Below, in pieces: positions 33,684 through 42,782 of a DNA stretch of 64,000 nt (the first letter of the stretch is position 1; every line of letters begins with the position of its first letter). The notes under the pieces were generated by a model that was not told the DNA's origin, made no database searches, and worked only from the letters and a program-made list of their open reading frames with translations. A program made the translations under genes and the position numbers. The DNA is from JBBQZU01 sp038207425. Its GTDB lineage: Bacteria > Bacteroidota > Bacteroidia > Flavobacteriales_D > Cryomorphaceae. The DNA is taken from positions 62,001 through 126,000 of the forward strand of contig JBBQZU010000007.1 in assembly GCA_038207425.1 (NCBI GenBank), written 5' to 3'.

Positions 33684-34891
33684 AAGAAGCTTTTATAGTG
33701 GGCGGTGTGCGCACACCTATTGGAAATTTTGGCGGAAGCCTGAGCAGCGTGCGCGCCGACGATCTGGCTGCCCACGTGCTGCGTGCGCTTCTGGAAAAAT
33801 ACCCGTCGGTATCAGCCGATGGTATTGACGATGTAATAATGGGTTGTGCCAACCAGGCCGGTGAAGACAACCGCAATGTAGCCCGCATGGCTCTGCTGCT
33901 TGCCGGTATACCCTACACTGTGCCCGGTGAAACGGTGAACAGGCTCTGCGCTTCGGGAATGAGCGCCGTGGTGCACGCATCGCGCGCCATACGTTCAGGC
34001 GAAGGCAATCTCTTTATAGCCGGAGGCGTGGAGCATATGACGCGCGGTCCCTGGGTTATTTCCAAAGCATCTACCCCTTTCGGTCGAGATAGCGAAATGT
34101 ATGACAGCAGCTTCGGGTGGAGGTTTATAAATCCCATGATGAAAGAAATTTATGGCACCGATGCCATGGGCGAAACCGCTGAAAACCTTGTAGATATTCA
34201 CAATATTTCACGCGAAGACCAAGATGCCTTTTCTTACAACTCGCAAATGAAAGCAGCAGCGGCCCAAAAAAGCGGTAGGCATGCCATGGAAATTGCTGCC
34301 GTAAAGATTCCCCAGCGCAAGGGCCAGCCATTAATCTTTGAGCATGACGAATTTGTAAAACCCGGAAGCAGCGTGGCAACACTTGCTTCATTACGCTCAG
34401 CTTTTCGCAAAAACGGCAGTGTTACAGCAGGCAATTCATCCGGATTGAACGATGGTGCTGCCGCCTTGCTGATTGCGTCAGACGCTGGCCTTTCGGCAAA
34501 TGGACTCACACCCTTGGCACGCATAGTGAGCAGTGCAGTAACCGGAGTAGAACCGAGAATTATGGGTATTGGTCCCGTAACTGCTACCCGGCTTGCACTT
34601 GAACGTGCCGGCCTGAGCCTTGATCAAATGGATGTAATTGAGCTCAATGAAGCATTTGCAGCGCAAAGTCTTGCAGTTATCCGATCGTTGGGCCTTAACG
34701 ACAATGACCAGCGTGTAAATCCCAATGGTGGCGCAATAGCCCTAGGGCATCCGCTGGGCATGAGCGGTGCGAGATTAATTAATACCGCCGCATTGGAACT
34801 TAGCTTGCGCAAAAAGCGCTACGCCCTTTGCACCATATGTATAGGCGTAGGACAAGGGTGTGCAGTGATAATCGAGAACACGAATATTTAG
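33680..34891 (+). CDS. paaJ: 3-oxoadipyl-CoA thiolase
   Basis: Thiolase of 403 residues. The nucleophilic Cys lies in VNRLCASGMSAVV (~85-97), and the C-terminal catalytic pair in GGAIALGHPLGMSGARL (His, ~350-365) and CTICIGVGQGCAVIIE (Cys, ~382). N-terminal EAFIVGGVRTPIGNFGG is typical. The ATG at 33680 overlaps the paaI stop; a TTG 15 nt upstream is ignored. In the pathway it cleaves 3-oxoadipyl-CoA to succinyl-CoA and acetyl-CoA. The name rests on the operon context because thiolases are hard to separate by eye. Confidence 0.9.
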   Translation: MKEAFIVGGVRTPIGNFGGSLSSVRADDLAAHVLRALLEKYPSVSADGIDDVIMGCANQAGEDNRNVARMALLLAGIPYTVPGETVNRLCASGMSAVVHASRAIRSGEGNLFIAGGVEHMTRGPWVISKASTPFGRDSEMYDSSFGWRFINPMMKEIYGTDAMGETAENLVDIHNISREDQDAFSYNSQMKAAAAQKSGRHAMEIAAVKIPQRKGQPLIFEHDEFVKPGSSVATLASLRSAFRKNGSVTAGNSSGLNDGAAALLIASDAGLSANGLTPLARIVSSAVTGVEPRIMGIGPVTATRLALERAGLSLDQMDVIELNEAFAAQSLAVIRSLGLNDNDQRVNPNGGAIALGHPLGMSGARLINTAALELSLRKKRYALCTICIGVGQGCAVIIENTNI

Positions 34892-34893
34892 GT

Positions 34894-35487
34894 ATGGCTA
34901 ATATTTTTGAATACCAAGGTTTTAAACCTGTTGTGCACCCAACTGCCTTTGTGCATCCAAACGCCACTGTAACCGGCAACGTAATCATAGGCAAGGATGT
35001 ATACATAGGTCCGGGAGCTGCTATACGCGGCGACTGGGGTCGAATTGAGATTGGCGATGGCTGCAATGTCCAGGAGAATTGTACGATCCATATGTTTCCC
35101 GGCAAAACGGTAATTCTTGAACCATCGGCCCATGTGGGCCACGGTGCCATAATACACGGTGCGCACCTTGGCCGCAACTGCCTAATAGGCATGAATGCCG
35201 TAATAATGGATGACGTACAAATAGGCCCGGAAAGCATTATAGGCGCACTTACATTCGTGCCGGCTGAAACCGTAATACCGCCGCGTAGCCTTGTAGTGGG
35301 CAATCCGGCAAAAGTGATCAGACAAGTGAGCGATGACATGATAGAATGGAAAACGAAAGGCACTGCTCTGTATCAATCACTGCCGGCAGAATGCCGTGAC
35401 AGCCTTTGCCCATGTGCACCACTCGAAGCGGAAGAACCCAACCGGCCACGCCAAGAAAGCCTATATGATACCTGGGGCAAATCTTAA
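34894..35487 (+). CDS. paaY: PaaY-type hexapeptide-repeat protein (gamma-carbonic-anhydrase fold)
   Basis: Left-handed beta-helix protein of 197 residues: HPTAFVHPNATVTGNVIIGK, IGPGAAIRGDWGRIEIGDG, NVQENCTIHMFPGKT, HVGHGAIIHGAHLGRNCLIG and a C-terminal helix. The His ligands (HMFPG, HVGHG) match the gamma-class zinc site. The C-terminus has CAPLEAEEPNRPRQ, and its length fits PaaY better than generic YrdA. PaaY has been described as a thioesterase/CoA-recycling protein of the Paa pathway. It starts 2 nt after the paaJ stop and ends the operon. Confidence 0.9.
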   Translation: MANIFEYQGFKPVVHPTAFVHPNATVTGNVIIGKDVYIGPGAAIRGDWGRIEIGDGCNVQENCTIHMFPGKTVILEPSAHVGHGAIIHGAHLGRNCLIGMNAVIMDDVQIGPESIIGALTFVPAETVIPPRSLVVGNPAKVIRQVSDDMIEWKTKGTALYQSLPAECRDSLCPCAPLEAEEPNRPRQESLYDTWGKS

Positions 35488-35620
35488 TTCCATCCTTAAT
35501 TCCTCTTTGTTTTTTGTTCTCAAACCATCCGAATCAAAACCAAATTAGTAATTTTTTATTCGAAGGTAGACTGGTAGAAATGTATACCATATTTAACCAA
35601 GTGCTTATGAAGTTCAACCT

Positions 35621-36052
35621 ATGAATCCTATTTTAAGAAACATCCTCGCCGTACTAGCCGGTTTAATTATTGGAAATTTGGTAAACATGGGCCTTATTCT
35701 GACAAGCGGTTCAGTAATTGCTCCACCTGAAGGTGCCGACGTATCTACGATGGAAGGTCTCGCTGCTTCAATGCATCTATTTCAACCCAAGCACTTTCTG
35801 ATGCCATTTCTTGCCCATGCACCCGGCACACTCGCGGGCGCTTTTGTTGCCGCTAAAATTGCGGTATCAAATAAAATGAAACCCGCATTTGTAATAGGAT
35901 TTTTTTTCCTTCTTGGATGAATCGCTGCGGTGATGATGGTCCCTGAGCCACTATGGTATGACGTAATTGACCTTGCCTTGGCTTATATACCAATGGCTTA
36001 TATTGGAGGCAAACCCGCTGTACGGAATAAAGAAATTATGCCGGTTACCTAG
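35621..36052 (+). pseudogene. four-helix membrane protein interrupted by one in-frame TGA
   Basis: Codons 1-99 encode a membrane protein (NILAVLAGLIIGNLVNMGLI, PFLAHAPGTLAGAFVAAKIA). A TGA at 35918-35920 interrupts, but the same frame continues for 43 codons with a matching helix (VIDLALAYIPMAYIGGK) and stops at 36050-36052. The codon before TGA is GGA; a GGA-to-TGA change would explain it. No other frame change is needed. It is real decay, a sequencing error, or a translated shortened form. It overlaps the convergent DUF2461 gene by 8 bp. No family name was recognised. Confidence 0.75.
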
Positions 36053-36731
36053 CCGTTCCAAGCGCCTTTTGCAGAAAACCGTTAAACTGCCTTGCTGCGG
36101 CATAACGCTCCATTACGAGCTCCAACAATTTGGGTGAAGTAACCAAATAGGCCGGAAGCTCGCTGTCATAATAAAACTGCTTTTGCAGAAGCACAGGGTA
36201 TTTCTGCGCAAGCTCATTGAGTTTTTTATCTGTAATCCGTTTTTGCGATTCGCCTTTTAATCCCCCAGTAGTTTTCACAAATTCTGGATCTGAAATAATC
36301 TTTTGCCATTCCTTCATATTGCTTGCCATATAGGTGCGCAGGTTATGTAGATGCTCTCTTTCCGGCGAGTAGGCCCCACCTGCTATCATTACCTTTTCGG
36401 GCCCAACCTCAAAATATATTCCGGGGTGAGTAATATCGTTTTTTGACGACGCAGTTACATGCGCTGACCTGTTCAATTTATATGGACTCTTGTCTTTCGC
36501 GAATCTTACATCGCGGTTGATTCGGAAAATGGCATCGCCCGAGCGCATGCTGATTGTGGGGTCTTGTAATTTAACCGTATCAATTACAGCCTGCACAAAT
36601 GCTTCAAATGGTTTTTTGATAGAAGCTTCATATCTCTTGCGGTTTACATCAAACCAATCTTTGTGATTATTTGCCGCAAGGTCTATAAAAAACTGATTAA
36701 AATCGGGTGTGAAGAAAGGTGTTGATTTCAT
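36045..36731 (-). CDS. DUF2461 family protein
   Basis: A 228-residue protein matching DUF2461 / TIGR02453. Landmarks are LAANNHKDWFDVNRKRYE (~18-35), IFRINRDVRFAKDKSPYK (~67-84) and GIYFEVGPEKVMIAGGAY (~102-119). The family is widespread, including in fungi, and has no experimentally assigned role that I know of. It starts at an ATG at 36731, is divergent from the modular T9SS gene and overlaps the broken membrane gene by 8 bp at its end. Confidence 0.88.
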   Translation of the reverse strand: MKSTPFFTPDFNQFFIDLAANNHKDWFDVNRKRYEASIKKPFEAFVQAVIDTVKLQDPTISMRSGDAIFRINRDVRFAKDKSPYKLNRSAHVTASSKNDITHPGIYFEVGPEKVMIAGGAYSPEREHLHNLRTYMASNMKEWQKIISDPEFVKTTGGLKGESQKRITDKKLNELAQKYPVLLQKQFYYDSELPAYLVTSPKLLELVMERYAAARQFNGFLQKALGTAR

Positions 36732-36926
36732 AAATATTTGGAATATTGACTGCTGTGATCTCTAGTAATTTCTGAAAACAAATGTAGCATGGTCAATTCT
36801 AAATCCACGATATAATTCATCATTCCGCATCAAAATACTTCACGAAATACCTTGTCAAATTCAATCCTTTGGTTACATTTGATTCTCATAGTGTACATAA
36901 CACACCATAATTTAAAACCTTGTTCA

Positions 36927-39212
36927 ATGAAGTATTTCAACGCATTATTCATCGGTGCATTGCTCGTATTCAGCCTTACGGCCAAAGCACAGACCAACCC
37001 AACACCACATGTTCTGTCGGGAGGGGATTTTATTTTTAGCGGATTTTTGGATGGTGAGTCTACAGCCTATCCCGCGGGTATGCAAGGTTGGAGATTTGCC
37101 GCAGAACCTGCAGCAGGCTTTGTTGGATCTGCTGCGAGCGACCGCGAACTAGCCGCTCAGAGCACTACATCCACCGCCGGGAGTATTAAAAATGAAGGTT
37201 TAGGTGGTATCAGCTTTTTGAACTCGGGGAGCAACCATATTGGTACAATCGCACTTTCGGTCAATACTGCGGGTGTAGCTGAAGCCTTTGTGGCTTGGAC
37301 CGCTGAAGATATAAGAGATGGAGCTACCCGCGAAAACGGATTAATACTGCAATACCGCGTTGGTGAAAGTGGTGATTTCATAGCAATACCTGGTTCGGAG
37401 TATCTGGGTAGTCCTACCGGCCTAGCAACTTCGCAAGACTTTTCAGTAGCATTGCCTTTGGATGCAATAAATCAACCTGTGGTTCAATTGCGCTGGATGT
37501 ATTACTTGATAGCAGGAAGCGGCTCGCGCGACAGGTTGAAAATAGACGGTATAGTAGTATCGCAAGAAGAAAATGGTGGCGGAGGCCCGGGTGATCAGGT
37601 TGAGATAACTTTCAGGGTGGACATGTCTCAATTTGCAGGCACCATACACCCGGCAGGAATGCATCTTGCGGGCAGTTTTCCAACGAATATGTGGACACCA
37701 AATGCACGACCTATGGTGAATGAAGGCAACGGAATTTGGTCTTATACCGAACTGCTCGATCCCGGTTTGGCACTTCAATATAAATTCGTGCGAGGTCCAA
37801 ACTGGGTTGACGGAGATGAAATAATGACCGGTCTCCCCTGCTCAGCACCCACCACTAGCAATAGAGCACTTACTGTACCCGATGAGGACACAGAGTTGCC
37901 GGCTTGGTGCTACTCAACTTGCAATGAATGCAGCGCCACGCCCAATAATGTAGAAGTAACTTTTCAAGTGGATATGAGCAATGTTACTATCAATGTATCA
38001 AGCGGCGGCACCGGAATTTCGGGCACATTCAATGGCTTTGCTTTTGAGCAGATGACTCTCGTTGGCAATGGGATATACTCCTACACTATGTCGCTTCAGG
38101 CAGGAATTTCAGTTGAGTACAAATTCAGAAATGGCTCTGCTGAATTCGAAACGCCTCCTATGCCCTGCGGCAGCGGTGGTTTTAGCAACAGGGTACTTAT
38201 AGTTCCTGAAGAATCAGTAACTATTCCCGTAGTGTGCTACAGCAGTTGCGAGCCTTGTACACCGCTTGGTAATTTTTATGCCCTCACATTTATCGTTGAC
38301 GCATTTGATATTGTAGTACCCGATCCGATGGGGTTGTACATTGCAGGTACCTTTAATGCATTCAATCCCGCTCCTATGGTAAATGCAGGAGGTAGCCTTT
38401 ATACTTTTACTGCAATTATAGAAGAGGGCAGTACCATCCTTTGGAAATACCTGAATGGACAGAGTTTCGACAATGTAGAAATCGTACCTGAAGCGTGTGG
38501 ACAGGACGATGGATTTGAAGGCTTTAATCGTATTTTCACGATGCCATCAGCGATCACAGTTCTTAATGTGGTTTGTTTTGCCAGTTGCGAAGCGTGTGCA
38601 GGACAGCCTGCAGTATATCCTCTTGTATTCCAGGTTGACGCATCAAACCTTGCAGCCGTAAATCCCGAAGGCCTCTACATAGCAGGTAATTTCAACAACT
38701 GGAGCCCCGTGCCCATGCAATCAGCAGGTAGCGGTGTCTACACCTTTCAGGCCATTGTAGAGAATGGAACCGAAGTACTGTGGAAATATTTGAATGGCAG
38801 TTCATTTGATGGTGCTGAAACAGTGCCTTCAACCTGCGGAACTGACGATGGTTTCGGCGGCTTTAACCGCGCTTTGACCATGCCGGAGCAGTTAGTAGTG
38901 CTCGATATCGTTTGCTTTAGTAGTTGCGCCGCTTGTACACCTGACGGACTCATAAATCAAGACAAAAACAGAACACCTTTGCTTATTTTCCCGAATCCGG
39001 CAAAGGCAAATATTTCTATGGAAATACCTGCTACAGGTATGGCCCATATTCACATATTTGACCTTTCGGGAAAAATGCTGAACAGTGAAACCCGATTTGT
39101 AAGAAGCGGTGAAGTGGTTGCCAATGTGAATATCCCTTCTATTTCGGGAATGTACATCATCGAAATGGCGGTAGATGGCATTAGCTACCGAAGTAAATTA
39201 TTGGTGGAATAA
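36927..39212 (+). CDS. T9SS-secreted protein with four repeated CBM/E-set-like modules
   Basis: Predicted exported 761-residue protein. The signal peptide ends LTAKAQT. An N-terminal ~200-residue segment (AGFVGSAASDRELAAQ, TAGVAEAFVAWTAEDIR, DRLKIDGIVVSQ) looks like a beta-sandwich found in other T9SS exoproteins. Four tandem ~105-residue modules follow, starting near TFRVDMSQF, TFQVDMSNV, TFIVDAFDI and VFQVDASNL, each with a GNFN-type motif and a terminal C-x-x-C pair (for example CYSSCEPC and CFSSCAAC). The motif resembles starch/glycogen-binding E-set domains. The T9SS tail starts IFPNPAKAN. Carbohydrate binding is inference. Confidence 0.8.
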   Translation: MKYFNALFIGALLVFSLTAKAQTNPTPHVLSGGDFIFSGFLDGESTAYPAGMQGWRFAAEPAAGFVGSAASDRELAAQSTTSTAGSIKNEGLGGISFLNSGSNHIGTIALSVNTAGVAEAFVAWTAEDIRDGATRENGLILQYRVGESGDFIAIPGSEYLGSPTGLATSQDFSVALPLDAINQPVVQLRWMYYLIAGSGSRDRLKIDGIVVSQEENGGGGPGDQVEITFRVDMSQFAGTIHPAGMHLAGSFPTNMWTPNARPMVNEGNGIWSYTELLDPGLALQYKFVRGPNWVDGDEIMTGLPCSAPTTSNRALTVPDEDTELPAWCYSTCNECSATPNNVEVTFQVDMSNVTINVSSGGTGISGTFNGFAFEQMTLVGNGIYSYTMSLQAGISVEYKFRNGSAEFETPPMPCGSGGFSNRVLIVPEESVTIPVVCYSSCEPCTPLGNFYALTFIVDAFDIVVPDPMGLYIAGTFNAFNPAPMVNAGGSLYTFTAIIEEGSTILWKYLNGQSFDNVEIVPEACGQDDGFEGFNRIFTMPSAITVLNVVCFASCEACAGQPAVYPLVFQVDASNLAAVNPEGLYIAGNFNNWSPVPMQSAGSGVYTFQAIVENGTEVLWKYLNGSSFDGAETVPSTCGTDDGFGGFNRALTMPEQLVVLDIVCFSSCAACTPDGLINQDKNRTPLLIFPNPAKANISMEIPATGMAHIHIFDLSGKMLNSETRFVRSGEVVANVNIPSISGMYIIEMAVDGISYRSKLLVE

Positions 39213-39233
39213 AGAAGTGAAATGTTGTCTAAT

Positions 39234-39263
39234 AAAAACGGCTCCATGATGGAGCCGTTTTTA
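39234..39263. terminator. bidirectional terminator
   Basis: AAAAACGGCTCC (39234-39245) and GGAGCCGTTTTT (39251-39262) form a perfect 12-bp stem with a 5-nt loop. A-runs and T-runs on both sides let it stop transcription from the T9SS gene on the plus strand and from the Mrp operon on the minus strand. Confidence 0.85.
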
Positions 39264-39350
39264 TTTTAATACTTTTCATATTTCAGGTATTCGCTCAGAA
39301 CCATCTGGCAAAACAGATTGCCGAAGGCGATAAACTAAAATCCTGGATTA

Positions 39351-39710
39351 TCAATCTTCGCTGCTGAGTTCATTATTTTCATCGTCCTTATACTTATCTT
39401 TTAGTTGATCCATGACAGAATTTTTCCAAAGTGGGACTCCAATATAATATGCAGCCCTGCCGATAAGATGCGCTCCAACAGGTGCTGTAAGAAAAACAAA
39501 AAGAACGATTGCCAATACTTTGGTAGTTACAGCAATTTCTGAAAAATAAACCGCTGTACCGATCAATACCAGTCCAACACCTAATGATGCCGCCTTGGTA
39601 GTTACCGAAATGCGCATATACAGATCAGGCATACGCACGATGCCTAAAGCAGCGATGAAAATAAATACAGACCCCAGCGTGGCAAATACAATTATTATTA
39701 TGTCAGTCAT
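39351..39710 (-). CDS. mrpG: Na+/H+ antiporter subunit MrpG
   Basis: A 119-residue subunit of the Mrp multi-subunit Na+(Li+)/H+ antiporter in the inner membrane. Three hydrophobic helices are visible and the family motif IRMPDLYMRISVTTKAASLG (~26-45) is clear. It is the last gene of the Mrp operon and its first codons overlap the mrpF end by 8 bp. Length is normal. Confidence 0.9.
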   Translation of the reverse strand: MTDIIIIVFATLGSVFIFIAALGIVRMPDLYMRISVTTKAASLGVGLVLIGTAVYFSEIAVTTKVLAIVLFVFLTAPVGAHLIGRAAYYIGVPLWKNSVMDQLKDKYKDDENNELSSED

Positions 39711-39978
39711 TCTTTTTTCTTTGTTTTAAATAATATGAAAAAGCCACAGAACTCAGGAAGGCAATAAGAGCAAATATCATCGCAATATCAAGAAAATTTG
39801 ACTGGTCGGAGAGAATGCTGTACACGGCAATAATTGCCATACCGGTGGTGATGAGCAAATCCAATGAAAGAACCCTGTCGGTAATAGTAGGGCCGATAAA
39901 AAATCGCACAAATACCAGCAGCACCGCAGCAGCGAGAATGGGCATAATTACAAAAAACAGATAATCGTTAAGGCTCAT
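39703..39978 (-). CDS. mrpF: Na+/H+ antiporter subunit MrpF
   Basis: A 91-residue subunit with three helices, including FFIGPTITDRVLSLDLL (~25-41), the family's most conserved stretch. It overlaps mrpE by 4 bp (ATGA) and mrpG by 8 bp, typical for this operon. Confidence 0.9.
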   Translation of the reverse strand: MSLNDYLFFVIMPILAAAVLLVFVRFFIGPTITDRVLSLDLLITTGMAIIAVYSILSDQSNFLDIAMIFALIAFLSSVAFSYYLKQRKKND

Positions 39979-40451
39979 CGCATTATTTCGAGCAGTCTGC
40001 GCTCAAATCCATTTTTAATACTCTTTATAAATGACTCTTCACTTTTTATGTACATGGAATGTATGTATAGTACCTTTTTATCAGTGCTCACATCAAGACT
40101 TAAGGTACCTGGAGTTAAAGTAATAAAGTTGGCGAGCAGGGTAATTTCAATATCAGATTTTGCATCAAGCGGAACTTTGACAATACCGGGCGTCATGTAG
40201 TTATGTCGGGTTATCACATCGAATGCTACAATCAGATTAGCGACGATGACATGATAAATGAAAAAAAACATGAAAGATATCAGCTTTGGTATAATTAACG
40301 CGTATTTTTTGCTTTCGTCCTTTCGTGCGAGAACCAAAATAACACAGAATCCAAGCAGGAAACCGAAAAAGAAATTGCCGGGACCAAATTCGCCTGAGAG
40401 GGCAACCCAGACCAGCGTAAGGAAAATATTTAACAAAAACCAGGTACGCAT
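39975..40451 (-). CDS. mrpE: Na+/H+ antiporter subunit MrpE
   Basis: A 158-residue subunit with two or three N-terminal helices (FGFLLGFCVILVLAR, LISFMFFFIYHVIVANLIVAF) and a cytoplasmic domain with TLLANFITLTPGTLSLDVS, the MrpE signature. It lies 14 bp downstream of mrpD and overlaps mrpF. Confidence 0.9.
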   Translation of the reverse strand: MRTWFLLNIFLTLVWVALSGEFGPGNFFFGFLLGFCVILVLARKDESKKYALIIPKLISFMFFFIYHVIVANLIVAFDVITRHNYMTPGIVKVPLDAKSDIEITLLANFITLTPGTLSLDVSTDKKVLYIHSMYIKSEESFIKSIKNGFERRLLEIMR

Positions 40452-40465
40452 ATGCTTTAATTATT

Positions 40466-41980
40466 TCATTGTTTTGTTTTAAATACGGCATTCACGTAAA
40501 TCATGGTGTCGCTAAGCTCAAGCGCTACCCTTTCGGCAACAGGCTCAATAACCCCTGCACCAAGCCCAATAAAAAGCGAAAGCGCCGCAAGGAAACCAAT
40601 TGGTACAAGGTACAGAAGCTTGCGCTTAACGCCAAGTTTATTCCAAAAAGTAAAATTGGGCCTTGCATAAATTTCTTTCGAAGGCTTCCAGAAAACTTCG
40701 GCCCATAATTTTGCAATAGCGATAAGTGTGAAAAAACTACCCAGAATTATCAATCCGGAAATGATCCATTTGTGGTCAGTAAATCCTGCCGATATAAGGC
40801 CAATCTTAGGCCAGAATCCTGAAAGCGGTGGTATTCCAACAAGTGAGAAAAGCGGCACTGCCATTAGCAATGCAAGCATCGGATATTTGTCATAAATACC
40901 CCCCAAATCTCTGATACTTGAAGTACCCGTCATTCTGTGTGTAAGACCAGCAACCATAAATAAATTGGTCTTCACAATAATATCGTGAAAAAGATAGAAT
41001 ATAACCCCTGTAATTGCCAAAACAGAACCAATACCTATTCCTGCAATCATAAAACCAATATGACAAATAATCAGGTAAGAAAAGAGTCTTCGTAAATTAT
41101 TCTGAACTAGCGCCGCCGCGCCACCGGCCAGGATTGTACAGCCTGCAGCGATAGTTATAATTTCACTAATTAGCGCATTGTCCGCATAAAGCAAGCTAAA
41201 GACCCTTATTATAGCGTAAACACCCATTTTAGTGAGTAAGCCACCAAAAACTGCCGAAACTGCATCGGGTGGAGTATGGTACGACGACGGGAGCCAAAAA
41301 TAAAAAGGAAATATAGCAGCCTTGGTGCCGAACCCGGCCAAAAAGAATATTGCGGTAACTTCTACCAAATGCGGGTGCTCAACCAACGGCAATTTCATTG
41401 CTACATCAGCCATATTCAAAGTGCCTGTAATGCCGTAAATGATGGCAATCGCTGTAAGAAATATCAACGATGAAAGCATATTTAACGTAAAGTAATTCAC
41501 GGCTCCCTCAAGTTGCATCTTTTCACCGCCAATGGTAAGCAGCACAAATGAGCTGATAATGATTATCTCAAACCAAACATACAGGCTGAACAAATCGCCG
41601 GTAAGAAATGCACCGCAAAGGCCCAAAAATAGAATTTGAAGTATGGGGAAAAAACCATATTTCACCCGCTGCGGAATGATGGTGCCTGCGGCAAAAATGG
41701 ATACTGCTAGCCCTACAATTGAAGTTAGCAAAACCAGCGATGCTGCCAAGGTATCAGCTACCATCGTAATTCCAAATGGAGGCTTCCAGCCGCCCGATTG
41801 AACAGTAACGATACCCTGATTCCAAACCATGCCAAACAGCGCAGAAGCAACAATGAGTGCTGCTGCGTTTGACAATATGGCAAACCAACGTTGAAATTTA
41901 ATCCTGCCCCATGCGAACAGCATAATTGTCGCTGCGGCGAGATGTATAATAAGTGGCACAAAAATGAAATTCTCATTCAT
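40466..41980 (-). CDS. mrpD: Na+/H+ antiporter subunit MrpD
   Basis: A 504-residue Complex-I-like proton-channel subunit with about 14 helices. The conserved Glu is in SLYVWFEIIIISSF (~128-141) and the Lys in FGTKAAIFPFYFWLPSSYH (~217-235) with GGLLTKMGVYAIIR (~246-259). It is homologous to NuoM/NuoN; position between mrpC and mrpE fixes the identity. It abuts mrpC (the last base of its ATG region overlaps the mrpC stop). Confidence 0.93.
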   Translation of the reverse strand: MNENFIFVPLIIHLAAATIMLFAWGRIKFQRWFAILSNAAALIVASALFGMVWNQGIVTVQSGGWKPPFGITMVADTLAASLVLLTSIVGLAVSIFAAGTIIPQRVKYGFFPILQILFLGLCGAFLTGDLFSLYVWFEIIIISSFVLLTIGGEKMQLEGAVNYFTLNMLSSLIFLTAIAIIYGITGTLNMADVAMKLPLVEHPHLVEVTAIFFLAGFGTKAAIFPFYFWLPSSYHTPPDAVSAVFGGLLTKMGVYAIIRVFSLLYADNALISEIITIAAGCTILAGGAAALVQNNLRRLFSYLIICHIGFMIAGIGIGSVLAITGVIFYLFHDIIVKTNLFMVAGLTHRMTGTSSIRDLGGIYDKYPMLALLMAVPLFSLVGIPPLSGFWPKIGLISAGFTDHKWIISGLIILGSFFTLIAIAKLWAEVFWKPSKEIYARPNFTFWNKLGVKRKLLYLVPIGFLAALSLFIGLGAGVIEPVAERVALELSDTMIYVNAVFKTKQ

Positions 41981-42333
41981 CAGGCGTAATCATCAGTGGT
42001 ATTTATTTCATCTAGATCATCGGTATTCGCTATTGCATATACCCGCTTTATAAGAATGATCGCGAAGCTTTGCAATCCAAAACTTATTACAATGGCTGTG
42101 AGGATTAATGCCTGAGGAACCGGGTCGGCGTAAAGTCCGGGTATCACGTCAGCATAATCGGGTATTAAAGGAGGTTTACCTTTAGCCAAGCGGCCCATAA
42201 GAAATATAAGCAGGTTCACACCATTACCCAAAAGCGTAAATCCAATAATAAGCTTTACAAAGCTGCGCCGAAGCAACATATAAATTCCTGCGGCGTACAG
42301 CACACCGGTAACTATGGGTAGGAGCAGGTTCAT
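41980..42333 (-). CDS. mrpC: Na+/H+ antiporter subunit MrpC
   Basis: A 117-residue NuoK-like subunit with three helices. VKLIIGFTLLGNGVNLLIFL (~27-46) and DPVPQALILTAIVISFGLQSF (~70-90) are family hallmarks. It overlaps mrpB by 4 bp. Confidence 0.93.
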   Translation of the reverse strand: MNLLLPIVTGVLYAAGIYMLLRRSFVKLIIGFTLLGNGVNLLIFLMGRLAKGKPPLIPDYADVIPGLYADPVPQALILTAIVISFGLQSFAIILIKRVYAIANTDDLDEINTTDDYA

Positions 42334-42746
42334 TCTTTCTGAAGTTCAATAAGGGTCAATATAATTGTCAAAACCACTCCTATTACTACGAGAAAAACTC
42401 CAATATCAAAGAATATGGCCGTACCTAGCGAACCAATTATCAGAACAGGTTGGTCGTACCAAAGGCCTTGCATCAAAGCCTTACCGTAAATAAGTGGCAT
42501 CATAGCACTGAGCAGTGCAAGCGCTAAACCTATTGGTATCAAATAACCGGGATGAAGACCAAGTAGTTTTTTAGTTGCCTCGGCACCGAAAGCTAGCGCA
42601 TGAAGTACAAAAACAATGGAAGCAACCAATCCGCCTACAAAGCCACCACCGGGAAGGTAATGGCCACGCAACAAAATAAATACGGAAAATAGCAGCAACA
42701 GCGGCAAAAGATACTTCGTTGCAGTGCGCAAGATCAACGTATTCAT
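42330..42746 (-). CDS. mrpB: Na+/H+ antiporter subunit MrpB
   Basis: A 138-residue subunit with four helices and the MnhB motif GHYLPGGGFVGGLVASIVFV (~28-47). It lies 36 bp downstream of mrpA and overlaps mrpC by 4 bp. It exists as a separate gene, as in most Mrp group 1 operons. Confidence 0.92.
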   Translation of the reverse strand: MNTLILRTATKYLLPLLLLFSVFILLRGHYLPGGGFVGGLVASIVFVLHALAFGAEATKKLLGLHPGYLIPIGLALALLSAMMPLIYGKALMQGLWYDQPVLIIGSLGTAIFFDIGVFLVVIGVVLTIILTLIELQKE

Positions 42747-42782
42747 ATCAGCCTGATTTCACGTTCATTAGTATTGCTTGAT

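Noticed and set aside
35918..35920. TGA read as a sense codon (alternative code)
   Set aside because: All other genes end at normal stops and none uses in-frame TGA; a local nonsense change is simpler.
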